Under the pieces are notes generated by a model, which was given only the letters and a program-made list of their open reading frames with translations, ran no database searches and was not told where the DNA came from. From Corallococcus sp. EGB (GTDB taxonomy: Bacteria; Myxococcota; Myxococcia; Myxococcales; Myxococcaceae), in contig NZ_CP079946.1 in NCBI RefSeq assembly GCF_019968905.1, positions 4,402,001-4,466,000 on the forward strand: 64,000 nt of DNA, written 5' to 3'. Positions 18,483-26,337 of this stretch are shown here, in pieces (the stretch's first letter is position 1; the number at the start of each line of letters is the position of its first letter). Both the position numbers and the translations under genes were made by a program.

Positions 18483-18884
18483 AGGGATGGGCTGGGGCTG
18501 ATTCTCGTTGGCCGCCGCGGGGATGAGCGCGGACAGGTGGAGGATGAGCACCGGCATCAGCTGCGGCTTGGGCAGCAGCTTGGTGATACCGCTCGCCCAC
18601 GCGGAGTGCCGCACCTCGTCCAGGGGCAACGCCGTCATCAGCAGGATGGGGAGGTGCGAGTCCTGCAGGCGGACGTCGCGCGCGAAGCGCAGGCCTTCCT
18701 CCATGCCGGGCCGGCCGAAGGGATGGTCGATGAGGACCGCGTCGAACAGGTGGGTGTCGAGCAGGCTGCGCGCCTGCCCATCCGTACGCGCGGTGAGGAC
18801 GGTGAAGCCCGCGGCCGTCAGGTGACGCGCCGTCGCCCCACGAACCGGGGGCTTGGAATCGAGGAGGAGGATTTTACCGTGCAT
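18471..18884 (-). CDS. single-domain response regulator, second copy type
   Basis: The 137-residue protein from ATG 18884 begins MHGKILLLDSKPPVRG. It has a receiver fold with phospho-acceptor Asp in DAVLIDHPFG, Thr in ILLMTALPL and Lys in KLLPKPQLM. The acidic pair after strand 1 is reduced to LLDSK, so metal binding may be weaker. A TTG 16 codons upstream would add a segment that belongs to no receiver fold, so the ATG is preferred. No output domain or kinase neighbour is present. The gene is divergent from the methyltransferase. Confidence 0.85.
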   Translation of the reverse strand: MHGKILLLDSKPPVRGATARHLTAAGFTVLTARTDGQARSLLDTHLFDAVLIDHPFGRPGMEEGLRFARDVRLQDSHLPILLMTALPLDEVRHSAWASGITKLLPKPQLMPVLILHLSALIPAAANENQPQPIPLVR

Positions 18885-19042
18885 GCACAACAACAGTGCA
18901 GCGGTTGTGCCACGCAAGGCGTCATCCTCCAATCCCAGTCATTGCAAGAGATTGGGCGGAGAGGGGAGGGCCCGGGGGAGGCCGGTTTCCATTTCCTGGA
19001 CCGTGCTCCGGAATCTGGAATCGAATCAGGGGGAATACGTAC

Positions 19043-19882
19043 ATGAGCGGCTCCTCGCGCGAAAAGCAGACACGGATGGTCGAGTTCTGGCGTCACCACG
19101 ACGCGATGGAGGCGCGGCTCTCTCGGCCCCTGACCGAGCGGATGCTTGACCTGGCCGGCGTCTCCAGGGGGATGCGCATGCTGGATGTCGCCTGTGGCCG
19201 GGGTGAGCCTTCCGTGCCCGCGGCACACCGCGTGGGGCCAGCGGGGCGGGTGCTCGGGGTGGACCTGGTGGAGGGCGTGCTGGAGATTGCCCGCGAGCGG
19301 GCGCGGCGGGAGGGGCTGGAGAACATCGCGTTCCAGGTGGCCGACGCGGAGTCGCTGGCGGTCGGCGCGGGGACGTTCGACGTGGCCACTGTGCGCTGGG
19401 GCTTGATGTACATGCGCGAGCCTGAGCGGGCCCTCGCGTCCATCCACCACGCCCTGATGCCCGGGGGCGCGCTCGTCATCGCCTCGTGGGCGGAGCCGGC
19501 GCGAGTTCCCTGGGCCTCGCTCGCCCGCAGGATCCTCGGCCGCTATCGCGAACTCCCCGCACTGCCAGTCGCTGATGAACCCGGGGTGTTTCGTCATGCG
19601 GACCCGGCCCGTCTCGATGCCGCCCTCAAGCGCAGCGGTTTCTCTGTACAGGCTGCGGAGGAACAGGAAGTCCCCGTCGTGGAGGCCCATGATGCGAGCG
19701 ACCTCCTGACGTGGATCCGCGAGCTGGGCGGGCCCGTGATGAAACTCGTGGGCGAGCTACCGGAGCCTCAGCACCGGGCGTGGGAGGCGGAGCTCGTCGC
19801 CGAACTGGAGAAGGCCCGCTCGGGAGGAAAGGTCACGCTGGGCGGTGTGACCCGGATCACCTTGGCAATCGCCTCGCCGTGA
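19043..19882 (+). CDS. class I SAM-dependent methyltransferase
   Basis: The 279-residue protein is chosen to start at ATG 19043, preceded by a G-rich site. It has the Rossmann motif I MLDVACGRGEPS, motif II VLGVDLVEGVLEIAR, an acidic motif (VADAESLAVGAGTFDVATVRW), and the post-core strand ALMPGGALVIASW. This is the UbiE/Methyltransf_11 arrangement. Substrate is unknown; the C-terminal 100 residues (helical, with VVEAHDASDLLTWIRELG) are a cap domain. It is a single gene, so context does not help. Confidence 0.9.
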   Translation: MSGSSREKQTRMVEFWRHHDAMEARLSRPLTERMLDLAGVSRGMRMLDVACGRGEPSVPAAHRVGPAGRVLGVDLVEGVLEIARERARREGLENIAFQVADAESLAVGAGTFDVATVRWGLMYMREPERALASIHHALMPGGALVIASWAEPARVPWASLARRILGRYRELPALPVADEPGVFRHADPARLDAALKRSGFSVQAAEEQEVPVVEAHDASDLLTWIRELGGPVMKLVGELPEPQHRAWEAELVAELEKARSGGKVTLGGVTRITLAIASP

Positions 19883-19921
19883 TTGCCATTGCGGTATCAA
19901 GACACCTCAACGGCGGGGCGG

Positions 19922-21301
19922 CTACCACGGGGCGCTTCGGTAGTCCTTGAGGAAGAGGCCGTGCACCGGTCGGCCTTGCGTGCCCTGGACGATGGGGTCG
20001 TAGACGCGGGCCGCGCCGTCCACGACGTCCAGGGGCGTGACGAAACCCAGTTGGGACATCCGCAGCCGCTTCTCGCGCGGGTTCTCGTTCGTGAGCCAGC
20101 CGGTGTCCACGCTGTTCATGTAGATGCCGTCCCGCGCGTAGTCCTCCGCGGACGTGCGGGTCATCATGTTGAGCGCCGCCTTCGCCATGTTGGTGTGTGG
20201 GTGGAAGACCGTCTTGTTCGCCCGTGCGAACTGCCCCTCCACGGCGGAGACGTTGACGATGTACCGGTCCGCGTGCGGCGAGCGGAGCAGGAGCGGCTTC
20301 AGTCGCGCGTTGAGGAGGAAGGGGGAGACCGCGTTGATCAGCTGCGCCTCCAGCAACTCCACCACTGGAACTTCATGTAGCCGGAGCACCCAGCTGTTGT
20401 CGCCCTCGCCATCCTCCAGGCTTCCATCCGTGCGCTCCGCGAGGAAGGAGGCCAGCGGCGCCAGCTCCGCGCTTCCGGATGAAAGTTGCTCCAGCCCGCT
20501 GCGCGGCGCAGGGAACGACGTGTCCCCCAGCAATGCGATGGCATGAGGCGGGAGCCGCGCGGCCTGTTCCTGGGCGTGCAGGGACTCCAGTTGCTCTGGC
20601 GTCGGCCGCACGGTCTGCGCGGCGTTGTTGACGAGGATGTCCAGGAACGGCTCGGTGGCGAGCAGGTGTTCCGTGAACGCCTTCACGCCGGGCAGGTAGC
20701 GCAGGTCCAGGCCGAACACCGCGAGCCGATGGGACCAGGCCTCGAAGTCTGCTTCCGCGGCGAAGCGCCGCGCGGCATCCCGGGGGAAGCGGGAGGTGAC
20801 GCACACCCGCGCGCCGTCCCGCAGCAGCTTCAGGGCGAGCTGGAAGCCCACCTTGGTCCTCCCTCCGGTGATGAGCGCCGAACGGCCAGACAGGTCCGTC
20901 CGCTGCTCGCGCTTCTCCTCGTTGAGGTGGGCGCAGGACGGGCACAGGAGCGGATAGCGCGCGTGGAGCCGGGTGTAGGGCTCCTTGCAGACATAGCAAC
21001 GCCCCGCGCGTAGCAGTCCGGACGCAGGCGAAGCAGAGGTCACGGTCCGAACTCCAAGCGTCTCCGTCTGGGCGGTGTGGAGGGCTTCGAGCGTGGCGCG
21101 GTCGGCGCGCTTGCGCGTCTCCGCCCGCTGTCGGCGCTGCTTCTTCTTGGTCCCGCGCTGGACCTGGATGGCGGCGGCTTCGATGGCCAGGCGGGCCGGG
21201 TGGTCCTCCGGCCAGTGCTTCACGGAGTGCAGCAGCGCCACGCAGCGGGCGACCTCCTCATCGGAAGTGACGGCGGTGCAGTCAGACGGGAGCGTTTTCA
21301 T
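19922..21301 (-). CDS. SDR-family protein with an N-terminal zinc ribbon and altered active site
   Basis: The 459-residue protein has a basic helical N-terminus (1-90), a four-Cys zinc-ribbon (about 103-124; CYVCKEPYT then LLCPSCAHLN), and a short-chain dehydrogenase Rossmann domain from about 138 (SALITGGRTKVGFQLALKLL, DILVNNAAQT). The cofactor glycine motif is loosened. Where classical SDRs have Ser...Tyr-x3-Lys, this protein has VNVSAVEGQFARANKTVFH and then TNMAKAAL: the Ser and Lys are present but the Tyr is not. A long insertion (about 225-290) follows the NNA motif. It may have a different catalytic acid or be a binding protein. It has no operon partner. Confidence 0.8.
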   Translation of the reverse strand: MKTLPSDCTAVTSDEEVARCVALLHSVKHWPEDHPARLAIEAAAIQVQRGTKKKQRRQRAETRKRADRATLEALHTAQTETLGVRTVTSASPASGLLRAGRCYVCKEPYTRLHARYPLLCPSCAHLNEEKREQRTDLSGRSALITGGRTKVGFQLALKLLRDGARVCVTSRFPRDAARRFAAEADFEAWSHRLAVFGLDLRYLPGVKAFTEHLLATEPFLDILVNNAAQTVRPTPEQLESLHAQEQAARLPPHAIALLGDTSFPAPRSGLEQLSSGSAELAPLASFLAERTDGSLEDGEGDNSWVLRLHEVPVVELLEAQLINAVSPFLLNARLKPLLLRSPHADRYIVNVSAVEGQFARANKTVFHPHTNMAKAALNMMTRTSAEDYARDGIYMNSVDTGWLTNENPREKRLRMSQLGFVTPLDVVDGAARVYDPIVQGTQGRPVHGLFLKDYRSAPW

Positions 21302-21350
21302 CGGCTCCGTCAGCGTAGCTGGAAGGGGGAGATGAAGCAGGTGCCCGGGT

Positions 21351-21422
21351 GGACACCGGCCGGATTCGAATCGGCGTCCTCCGCCTTGGCCAGGCGGCGC
21401 GTCACCGCTGCGCTACGGCACC
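21351..21422 (-). tRNA. tRNA-Gly(GCC)-like sequence, atypical and possibly a pseudogene
   Basis: On the minus strand this 72-nt stretch folds as a cloverleaf. The acceptor is GGTGCCG/CGGTGTC with three G-U pairs, the D stem is GCGC/GCGC, the anticodon stem is CCGCC/GGCGG with loop TGGCCAA, and the T arm contains TTCGAAT. The loop aligns with the usual bacterial TTGCCAA loop of tRNA-Gly(GCC). Base 33 is G instead of the invariant U, the first T-stem pair is A-C instead of G-C, the D and anticodon stems share a base, and no CCA is encoded. The acceptor helix continues outward for nine further perfect pairs (CCCGGGTGG/CCACCCGGG), giving a helix of 16 bp. It is probably not charged normally. Confidence 0.5.
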
Positions 21423-21472
21423 CACCCGGGCTCCACCAGTATGCAGTGAGCGAGGACTCGCCACCAGCGGCC

Positions 21473-21961
21473 TCACCCCTTGCGGGCCGCGTTGATCGCC
21501 GCGATGTCGATCTTCTTCATCTTCATCATCGCGTCGAACACCCGCTTACGTGCGGCCGGATCCGGATCGCTCATTCCATCCGTCAGGGCGGCGGGCGTGA
21601 TCTGCCACGAGAGCCCCCATTTGTCCTTGCACCACCCGCACTGACTTTCCTGACCGCCGTTGCCGACAATGGCATTCCAATAGCGGTCCGTCTCTTCCTG
21701 GTCCTTCGTGCTGACCTGGAACGAGAAGGCTTCGCTGTGCTTGAAGGCGGGGCCGCCATTGAGTCCGATGCACGGAAAGCCCAGCACGGTGAACTCCACC
21801 GTGAGGACGTCGCCCTTCTTGCCGTCCGGGTAGTCCCCTGGTGCGTGATGTTTGGCACCGACGGAGCTGTCAGGGAAGGTGCGGGCGTAGAAGGCCGCCG
21901 CTTCTTCGGCGTTGCGTTCGTACCAGAGGCAGAGGACGGCCTTGTTCACGCGGTTCGTCAT
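21473..21961 (-). CDS. VOC-fold protein of the PhnB / 3-demethylubiquinone-type family
   Basis: The 162-residue protein starts at ATG 21961, preceded by AAGGAGCG at good spacing. It begins MTNRVNKAVLCLWYERNAEEAAAFYARTF and contains VLGFPCIGLNGGPAFKHSEAFSFQV and CGWCKDKWGLSWQI. These are the hallmarks of the single-domain VOC proteins annotated PhnB-like or 3-dmu-9_3-mt. They are metal-binding dimers, generally of unknown substrate. The next VOC gene lies 16 nt upstream in the same direction, so the two form an operon. Confidence 0.9.
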   Translation of the reverse strand: MTNRVNKAVLCLWYERNAEEAAAFYARTFPDSSVGAKHHAPGDYPDGKKGDVLTVEFTVLGFPCIGLNGGPAFKHSEAFSFQVSTKDQEETDRYWNAIVGNGGQESQCGWCKDKWGLSWQITPAALTDGMSDPDPAARKRVFDAMMKMKKIDIAAINAARKG

Positions 21962-21977
21962 GGTTGCGCTCCTTGTT

Positions 21978-22778
21978 TCATTCACCCTTGGGACCGACGA
22001 CACCAAACACGGCGCCCGCGGGGTCCGTCGCGACGACAATCCAGTCGCCGCCGGGCACCTCGTGCGGCCCTTGCAGTATCCTACCGCCGTTGGCGGTGAT
22101 GGCGCGCTGCGCTTCCGCGACCGAGGAGACGCCGAAGTAGAACTGCCAGGTGCCGGTGGGGCCAGGGCTTGAGGCGGGCTTCTGCATGATGCCGCCGAGC
22201 CGGACGCCGTCATGGTCGATGAAGCAGTAGTCGCCCATCGGGCCCATGGGCATCACGTCATTGAACTGGAAGTGGAAGTGCTTCGCGTAGAACGCCTTGG
22301 CTCGCGCGAGATCCGGGCTGGCCAGTTCGTTCCAGCGAACGCGCTGTGACGCCTTCACGTCGAAGACATCGCTCTTCGCCCCGGGTTTGCCGGGCGGGGG
22401 AATCGGCGCCATCACGTAGAAGGGCGTGCCCATCGGGTCGGCGACCATCGCGATCCTCCCGACGGGGAGACCCATGCCCGGCATCAGCACCCTGGCACCA
22501 TCGGCCACCATGGCCTGGATGGCCGCATCGACATCCGCGACATGCAGGTAGCCAAGCCAGCAAGGCTGCGCGCCATGCTGAAGCATGTCCTGGGAGAGGC
22601 GGAGGACGCCGCCGGCGGAGCCGCCATCGCCGCGCGTGAGGATCCGGTAGTCCACTCCGTTCGGCATGGGCGCGGAAGGAGCGGAGAGTTTCCACCCCAC
22701 GACAGCGCCATAGAACTTCGCGGCGGCGTCGGGGTCGTGGGTCATCAGCTCGTACCAGATGAAGCTACCGGTGCTCAT
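21978..22778 (-). CDS. two-domain VOC (glyoxalase-fold) protein
   Basis: The 266-residue protein starts at ATG 22778, with GGGAGTG upstream. It has two repeated glyoxalase/bleomycin-resistance domains: FIWYELMTHDPDAAAKFYGAVVGW at the N-terminus and WNELASPDLARAKAFYAKHF at about 135. Both end in the usual ADP-G-A-F strand (MVADPMGTPFYVM and VATDPAGAVFGVV). Such tandem VOC proteins resemble the family of hydroxylase-like CFP30B proteins. Metal ligands and substrate are not established. It is the first gene of a two-gene operon with the PhnB-like gene and is divergent from lodA. Confidence 0.9.
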   Translation of the reverse strand: MSTGSFIWYELMTHDPDAAAKFYGAVVGWKLSAPSAPMPNGVDYRILTRGDGGSAGGVLRLSQDMLQHGAQPCWLGYLHVADVDAAIQAMVADGARVLMPGMGLPVGRIAMVADPMGTPFYVMAPIPPPGKPGAKSDVFDVKASQRVRWNELASPDLARAKAFYAKHFHFQFNDVMPMGPMGDYCFIDHDGVRLGGIMQKPASSPGPTGTWQFYFGVSSVAEAQRAITANGGRILQGPHEVPGGDWIVVATDPAGAVFGVVGPKGE

Positions 22779-23050
22779 GGTGTCACTCCCTTCGTGATCA
22801 GCGGTTGGAGAGTATAGAGGGGGCGCCTCTGATGGCCATGCGTGACGGCCCTCGGCTTCCTGGAGCACGGGAGCGGCGCGGCCTCCTGTCCGGAAGGTCC
22901 ATCGCGCATCCATGGACGTCAATGACACTCGGCCGCACGGGCATGGACACAGCCGACTCGCCATCATTCGGGCGCCGCGTGGCTCGGCGCAGGCGGCCGT
23001 GGGAGCGGTTGAGTCCGGCTTGCGTGACGCAAGGGCCGGCCCGCCAGTCC

Positions 23051-23102
23051 TGACATGTCAGGCCTTGTGCTTGACTTGTCAAACCCCAGGCTTGACGTGT
23101 CA
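23051..23102. promoter_or_regulatory. triple TGACNNGTCA operator array upstream of lodA
   Basis: Three palindromes lie at 23051-23060 (TGACATGTCA), 23072-23081 (TGACTTGTCA) and 23093-23102 (TGACGTGTCA). Starts are exactly 21 bp apart, two helical turns, so the sites face the same side of the helix. The first extends to a perfect 14-bp palindrome (CCTGACATGTCAGG). The array ends 107 bp before the lodA start and about 85 bp before the predicted transcription start, a normal enhancer distance. Confidence 0.85.
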
Positions 23103-23162
23103 GGGATTTCCGCAAGCGCCTGGAACCCTCCGAATCTCCTCAAATCCATTCCTATTTCTGGA

Positions 23163-23177
23163 GGTCCATGAATTGCA
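23163..23177 (+). promoter_or_regulatory. predicted sigma-54 promoter of lodAB-cytochrome operon
   Basis: GG at 23163-23164 and GC at 23175-23176 are 10 nt apart, as required; the -12 element reads TTGCA, the consensus, while the -24 element (AGGTCCA) is weaker. The predicted start is near 23188, leaving a leader of about 22 nt that carries GGAGGAG before ATG 23210. Confidence 0.55.
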
Positions 23178-23209
23178 GAACTCCAAGCCAACACCGGAGG
23201 AGCGCTGCA

Positions 23210-25180
23210 ATGGGCATCAGCTATAGGATCCACCCGGCGATCGGGGTGGCCCGCGTCGGGGACAGCGAGGACTACTACCTGGGGCCGGAGAGGGCGGGAG
23301 GGCTCCCCCAGGAGCGGACCGGCGGGGACGTGACGCGCTTTCGCGACGTGCACGGCGGCATCCGACGGCAGGCCGCCCGGTTCCAGATCCACACCTTCGA
23401 CCCCGCCAATCCCAGCGCGCCGGGCAAGCGCGTCCAGCCGGGCGTCGACGGGGTGGTGGACATCGAGTGGACCGTCCACGTCGCGAACAAGAAGGCGGCC
23501 TGGTACGAGTTCCAGCAGCAGCAGGGCGCGAACGGCACCTATGACGCCTCGCACGCGCTGCGCAATCCGCGGACGAAGGATGCGGCGGGACGCAAGGCGC
23601 TCATCATCGACCCGGGGCCTCGCACCGTGGCGTGCCGAGGCAACAACCAGCTGCCAACGCGCGCGGAGTTCTCCAACGACGACCCCCAGGGCAAGGACTA
23701 TCCGCGGTCCTTTCCCCGGACGCAGCTGCTCCCCGAGGGCAATGACATCACCACGCTGGGGAGCGTCATCGCGGACGACCAGGGCTACCTCTACACGGTG
23801 GGAGGACTGGGGCACTCCGGCACCACGGCGGTGTGGAACCTCTCCAACGGCCTGATCGACAACCTCCTGGAGGACGACCCGACCCTCACCGCCTCCCAGC
23901 GCAAGCGCCTGGACGAGCTCAGGCCGGTGGCCGACCAGCTCTTCCCGACGCAGGAAGCGCTCCGCGCCGCCATGGTGGCGGAGCTGGCGAAGGACACGTC
24001 CAACAGCCCCGCCGACATCCAGGAGACCGCCGACTACATGCAGGCCCAGGCCTACATGCAGCCTCGGCTGGACACCTACGCCAACAACAACTTCTGGTGG
24101 GATGACACGTCGGACGGGCCCGTCACCGCGACGGTCATCCTGCAAGGGGGCACGCGGGTGGAGGTGACGTCCCCGGCGTGGATGGTGGTGGCCCCGCCGG
24201 CGTACGCGCCCCAGCTCCTCAACATGGTCACGCTGTACGAAACGCTGCGAGACACCTTCGTCACCCAGCGGGACCTGGAGCCGGAGCTGTGCAAGGGCGG
24301 AACGTTCAACGACAGCTATCGCCCGAACTTCCAGGCGGACATCCTGCCCATCCTCCAGCGCCCCAATGACTATCGCTGGACCGCGCGCATCAACGACCAG
24401 GGCGTGGACGCGCACGCCGAGCTTCCCCAGCCGCAAGCCAGCACCCACAACTTCATGAAGTACGTGCGCGACCCGGAGTCGCCCAATGACTTTCCCGGCC
24501 GCATGCCGAAGATGGCGGGGGACAATCCGCTCACCGACCAGGTCCCCCGGCAATTCCTCACCCTCACCCGGACGCAGTACTTCCTGCTGAGCCAGTTCAG
24601 CAAGGGCCTCTTCGACAACACCCCCAGCACGGCGATGCCCACCCCGGGGCAGCTGCTGGATCGCGGCGTGCTGGAGAACTGCGTGGGCGGCCCCTTCTGC
24701 CCGGGCATCGAGATGACGTGGATCGCCCGCGACCCGAACTTCTTCATGGAGCCGTTCCGCTTCAAGCACCGCACGCTGAATGGCAGCGGCCTGCGCTGGG
24801 ACACCAATCCGCATGACGGCCAGGGCCTCGAGCCGGGGGACGCCACCAAGTACATGGCGCTGCCGTGGCAGGCGGACTTCAACGAGTGCTCCAACCAGGT
24901 GGTGCAGAACACGTCCCTGTGGTGGTGGCCATCACAGCGGCCCTACGAGGTGCGCTACCTGGGCCCGGATCAGGAATGGCAGCAGGGCTACTGGACGCGT
25001 CCCTTCGACATCAACTTCGACAAGGACGAGCAGATGGTCGTTGGCTGGAAGGGTCTGGGGTTCATCCTCGCCCGGAAGGACGCCCGGCCGCAGGATCAGG
25101 GGCCCGACAGCGCGGATGATCCCGCGCCGCTCTACATCGAGGTGGAGCGCCTGCTGAAGCCGGACGGTCAACTGCCGTGA
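23210..25180 (+). CDS. lodA: LodA/GoxA-family CTQ-dependent amino-acid oxidase
   Basis: The 656-residue protein from ATG 23210 begins ISYRIHPAIGVARVGDS, the typical LodA start. Family members (L-lysine epsilon-oxidase LodA, glycine oxidase GoxA) carry a cysteine tryptophylquinone made from a Cys and a Trp of the protein itself, and release H2O2. The probable quinone residues are Cys491 in ENCVGGPF and Trp553 in LPWQADF, 62 residues apart, close to the spacing in characterised members. The WWWPSQRP motif near the C-terminus is also conserved. The amino-acid substrate cannot be read from sequence. No signal peptide is visible. It is the first gene of an operon with lodB (4-nt overlap) and a pentahaem cytochrome. 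Confidence 0.9.
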   Translation: MGISYRIHPAIGVARVGDSEDYYLGPERAGGLPQERTGGDVTRFRDVHGGIRRQAARFQIHTFDPANPSAPGKRVQPGVDGVVDIEWTVHVANKKAAWYEFQQQQGANGTYDASHALRNPRTKDAAGRKALIIDPGPRTVACRGNNQLPTRAEFSNDDPQGKDYPRSFPRTQLLPEGNDITTLGSVIADDQGYLYTVGGLGHSGTTAVWNLSNGLIDNLLEDDPTLTASQRKRLDELRPVADQLFPTQEALRAAMVAELAKDTSNSPADIQETADYMQAQAYMQPRLDTYANNNFWWDDTSDGPVTATVILQGGTRVEVTSPAWMVVAPPAYAPQLLNMVTLYETLRDTFVTQRDLEPELCKGGTFNDSYRPNFQADILPILQRPNDYRWTARINDQGVDAHAELPQPQASTHNFMKYVRDPESPNDFPGRMPKMAGDNPLTDQVPRQFLTLTRTQYFLLSQFSKGLFDNTPSTAMPTPGQLLDRGVLENCVGGPFCPGIEMTWIARDPNFFMEPFRFKHRTLNGSGLRWDTNPHDGQGLEPGDATKYMALPWQADFNECSNQVVQNTSLWWWPSQRPYEVRYLGPDQEWQQGYWTRPFDINFDKDEQMVVGWKGLGFILARKDARPQDQGPDSADDPAPLYIEVERLLKPDGQLP

Positions 25181-26301
25181 GCGAGGCCCGCTGCGACGTC
25201 GCCGTCCTGGGGGGAGGGCCGGCCGGCGCGGGGGTGGCGCTGGCCCTGCGCGCCCGGACGCGGCTGTCCGTCACGTTGGTGGAGCGCACCTCCCACGGCG
25301 CGCCCCGGATTGGGGAGACGCTGCCTCCCAACGCACGCCGGGCCCTCGTGGCGTTGGGCGTCTGGGACCGCTTCCTGCGCGACGGGCACCTTCCATCGCG
25401 CGGCACGGCGTCCTGCTGGGGCTCCGCCACCGTGGGGCATCACGACACGCTCATGGCCCCCTTCGGGTCGGCCTGGCACCTGGACCGCTCCCGCTTCGAC
25501 GCGAGCCTGTGCGCCCAGGTCGCGGAGCGCGGAGGCACCGTGCGCACGGGCACCACGCTGGTGGAGTGCGAGGACCTGAGCCTGGAGGGTTTCCAACTGC
25601 ACCTGTCCCATCCGGTGGAAGGCCCCACCTCACTGCGCGCGCGCTTCGTGGTGGATGCCACCGGGTGGAGGGCCGGCTTCGCCACGTCCCAGGGCGCGCG
25701 GCGGGTGGTGGTGGACCGCGGCTTCGCGCTCTACGGCGACTTCCGCCTGCGCGAGGGCGCGGCCTTCAGCACGCAGGCGCTGGTGGAGGCCCGGCCGGAG
25801 GGGTGGTGGTACTCCGCGCTGCTTCCGTCGGGCCGTGTCGTCGTCGCACTGATGGGAGACGGAGAGTCCCTGCGCGGTGTGCGTGGCGCGGAAGCCTGGC
25901 TGGGATTGCTGGCCCGCACCACCGCGACCCGCGAGCGGCTGGAGGCCTGTGACTTCAGCGGAGCGCCGCCGCGCGCGGTGCCGGCCTCCGTGGCCTGCCT
26001 GGACCGGGTCCACGCGGAGCACTGGCTCGCGGTGGGGGACGCGGCGTGCGCGCTGGATTCGCTGTCGTCCCAGGGCATCACCCAGGCGCTCGGCTCCGCG
26101 CTGCTGGCGGCCGAGGCCCTGGATCAGCACCTGCGGGGCCGTCCGGGGGCGCTGGAGGCCTACGCGGCCCGGGTGCGTCAGGCCTTCGCGGAGCACCTGC
26201 GGACGCGGGACCACTACTACCGCGAGGAGCGGCGGTGGCCCGACGCCCCCTTCTGGCGCAACCGGCGCGAGTCCCTCGCCGCCCGCGCCCTGGCCGCGTG
26301 A
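25177..26301 (+). CDS. lodB: LodB-like FAD-dependent oxidoreductase (CTQ maturation)
   Basis: The 374-residue flavoprotein starts at GTG 25177, overlapping the lodA stop by 4 nt. It has the FAD motif VLGGGPAGAGVALALRA at the N-terminus, the ...LVERT strand 2 end, an internal RFVVDATGW motif, and the second FAD motif WLAVGDAACALDSLSSQGITQAL. This is the group of halogenase/hydroxylase-like proteins to which LodB and GoxB belong. LodB is needed to build the CTQ cofactor inside LodA and is always encoded beside it. Position and family together make that role likely here. Confidence 0.88.
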   Translation: MSEARCDVAVLGGGPAGAGVALALRARTRLSVTLVERTSHGAPRIGETLPPNARRALVALGVWDRFLRDGHLPSRGTASCWGSATVGHHDTLMAPFGSAWHLDRSRFDASLCAQVAERGGTVRTGTTLVECEDLSLEGFQLHLSHPVEGPTSLRARFVVDATGWRAGFATSQGARRVVVDRGFALYGDFRLREGAAFSTQALVEARPEGWWYSALLPSGRVVVALMGDGESLRGVRGAEAWLGLLARTTATRERLEACDFSGAPPRAVPASVACLDRVHAEHWLAVGDAACALDSLSSQGITQALGSALLAAEALDQHLRGRPGALEAYAARVRQAFAEHLRTRDHYYREERRWPDAPFWRNRRESLAARALAA

Positions 26302-26337
26302 CGGCCGCCTCTTCTTCACCCCAACCGGGATGGTCCC

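Larger units (their letters stand above)
22779..23209. other. 431-bp divergent regulatory region between a VOC operon and lodA
   Basis: No gene. The lodA-proximal part holds a 15-bp inverted repeat (23019-23033, CTTGCGTGACGCAAG), a triple palindrome array (23051-23102), a -24/-12 promoter match (23163-23177) and the ribosome-binding site GGAGGAG (23196-23202). The half next to the VOC gene shows only its ribosome-binding site. Confidence 0.7.

Noticed and set aside
18896..19042. 49-residue N-terminal extension of the methyltransferase
   Set aside because: The extension is Pro/Arg/Gly-rich, has no methyltransferase similarity and crosses the promoter region of the divergent receiver gene.
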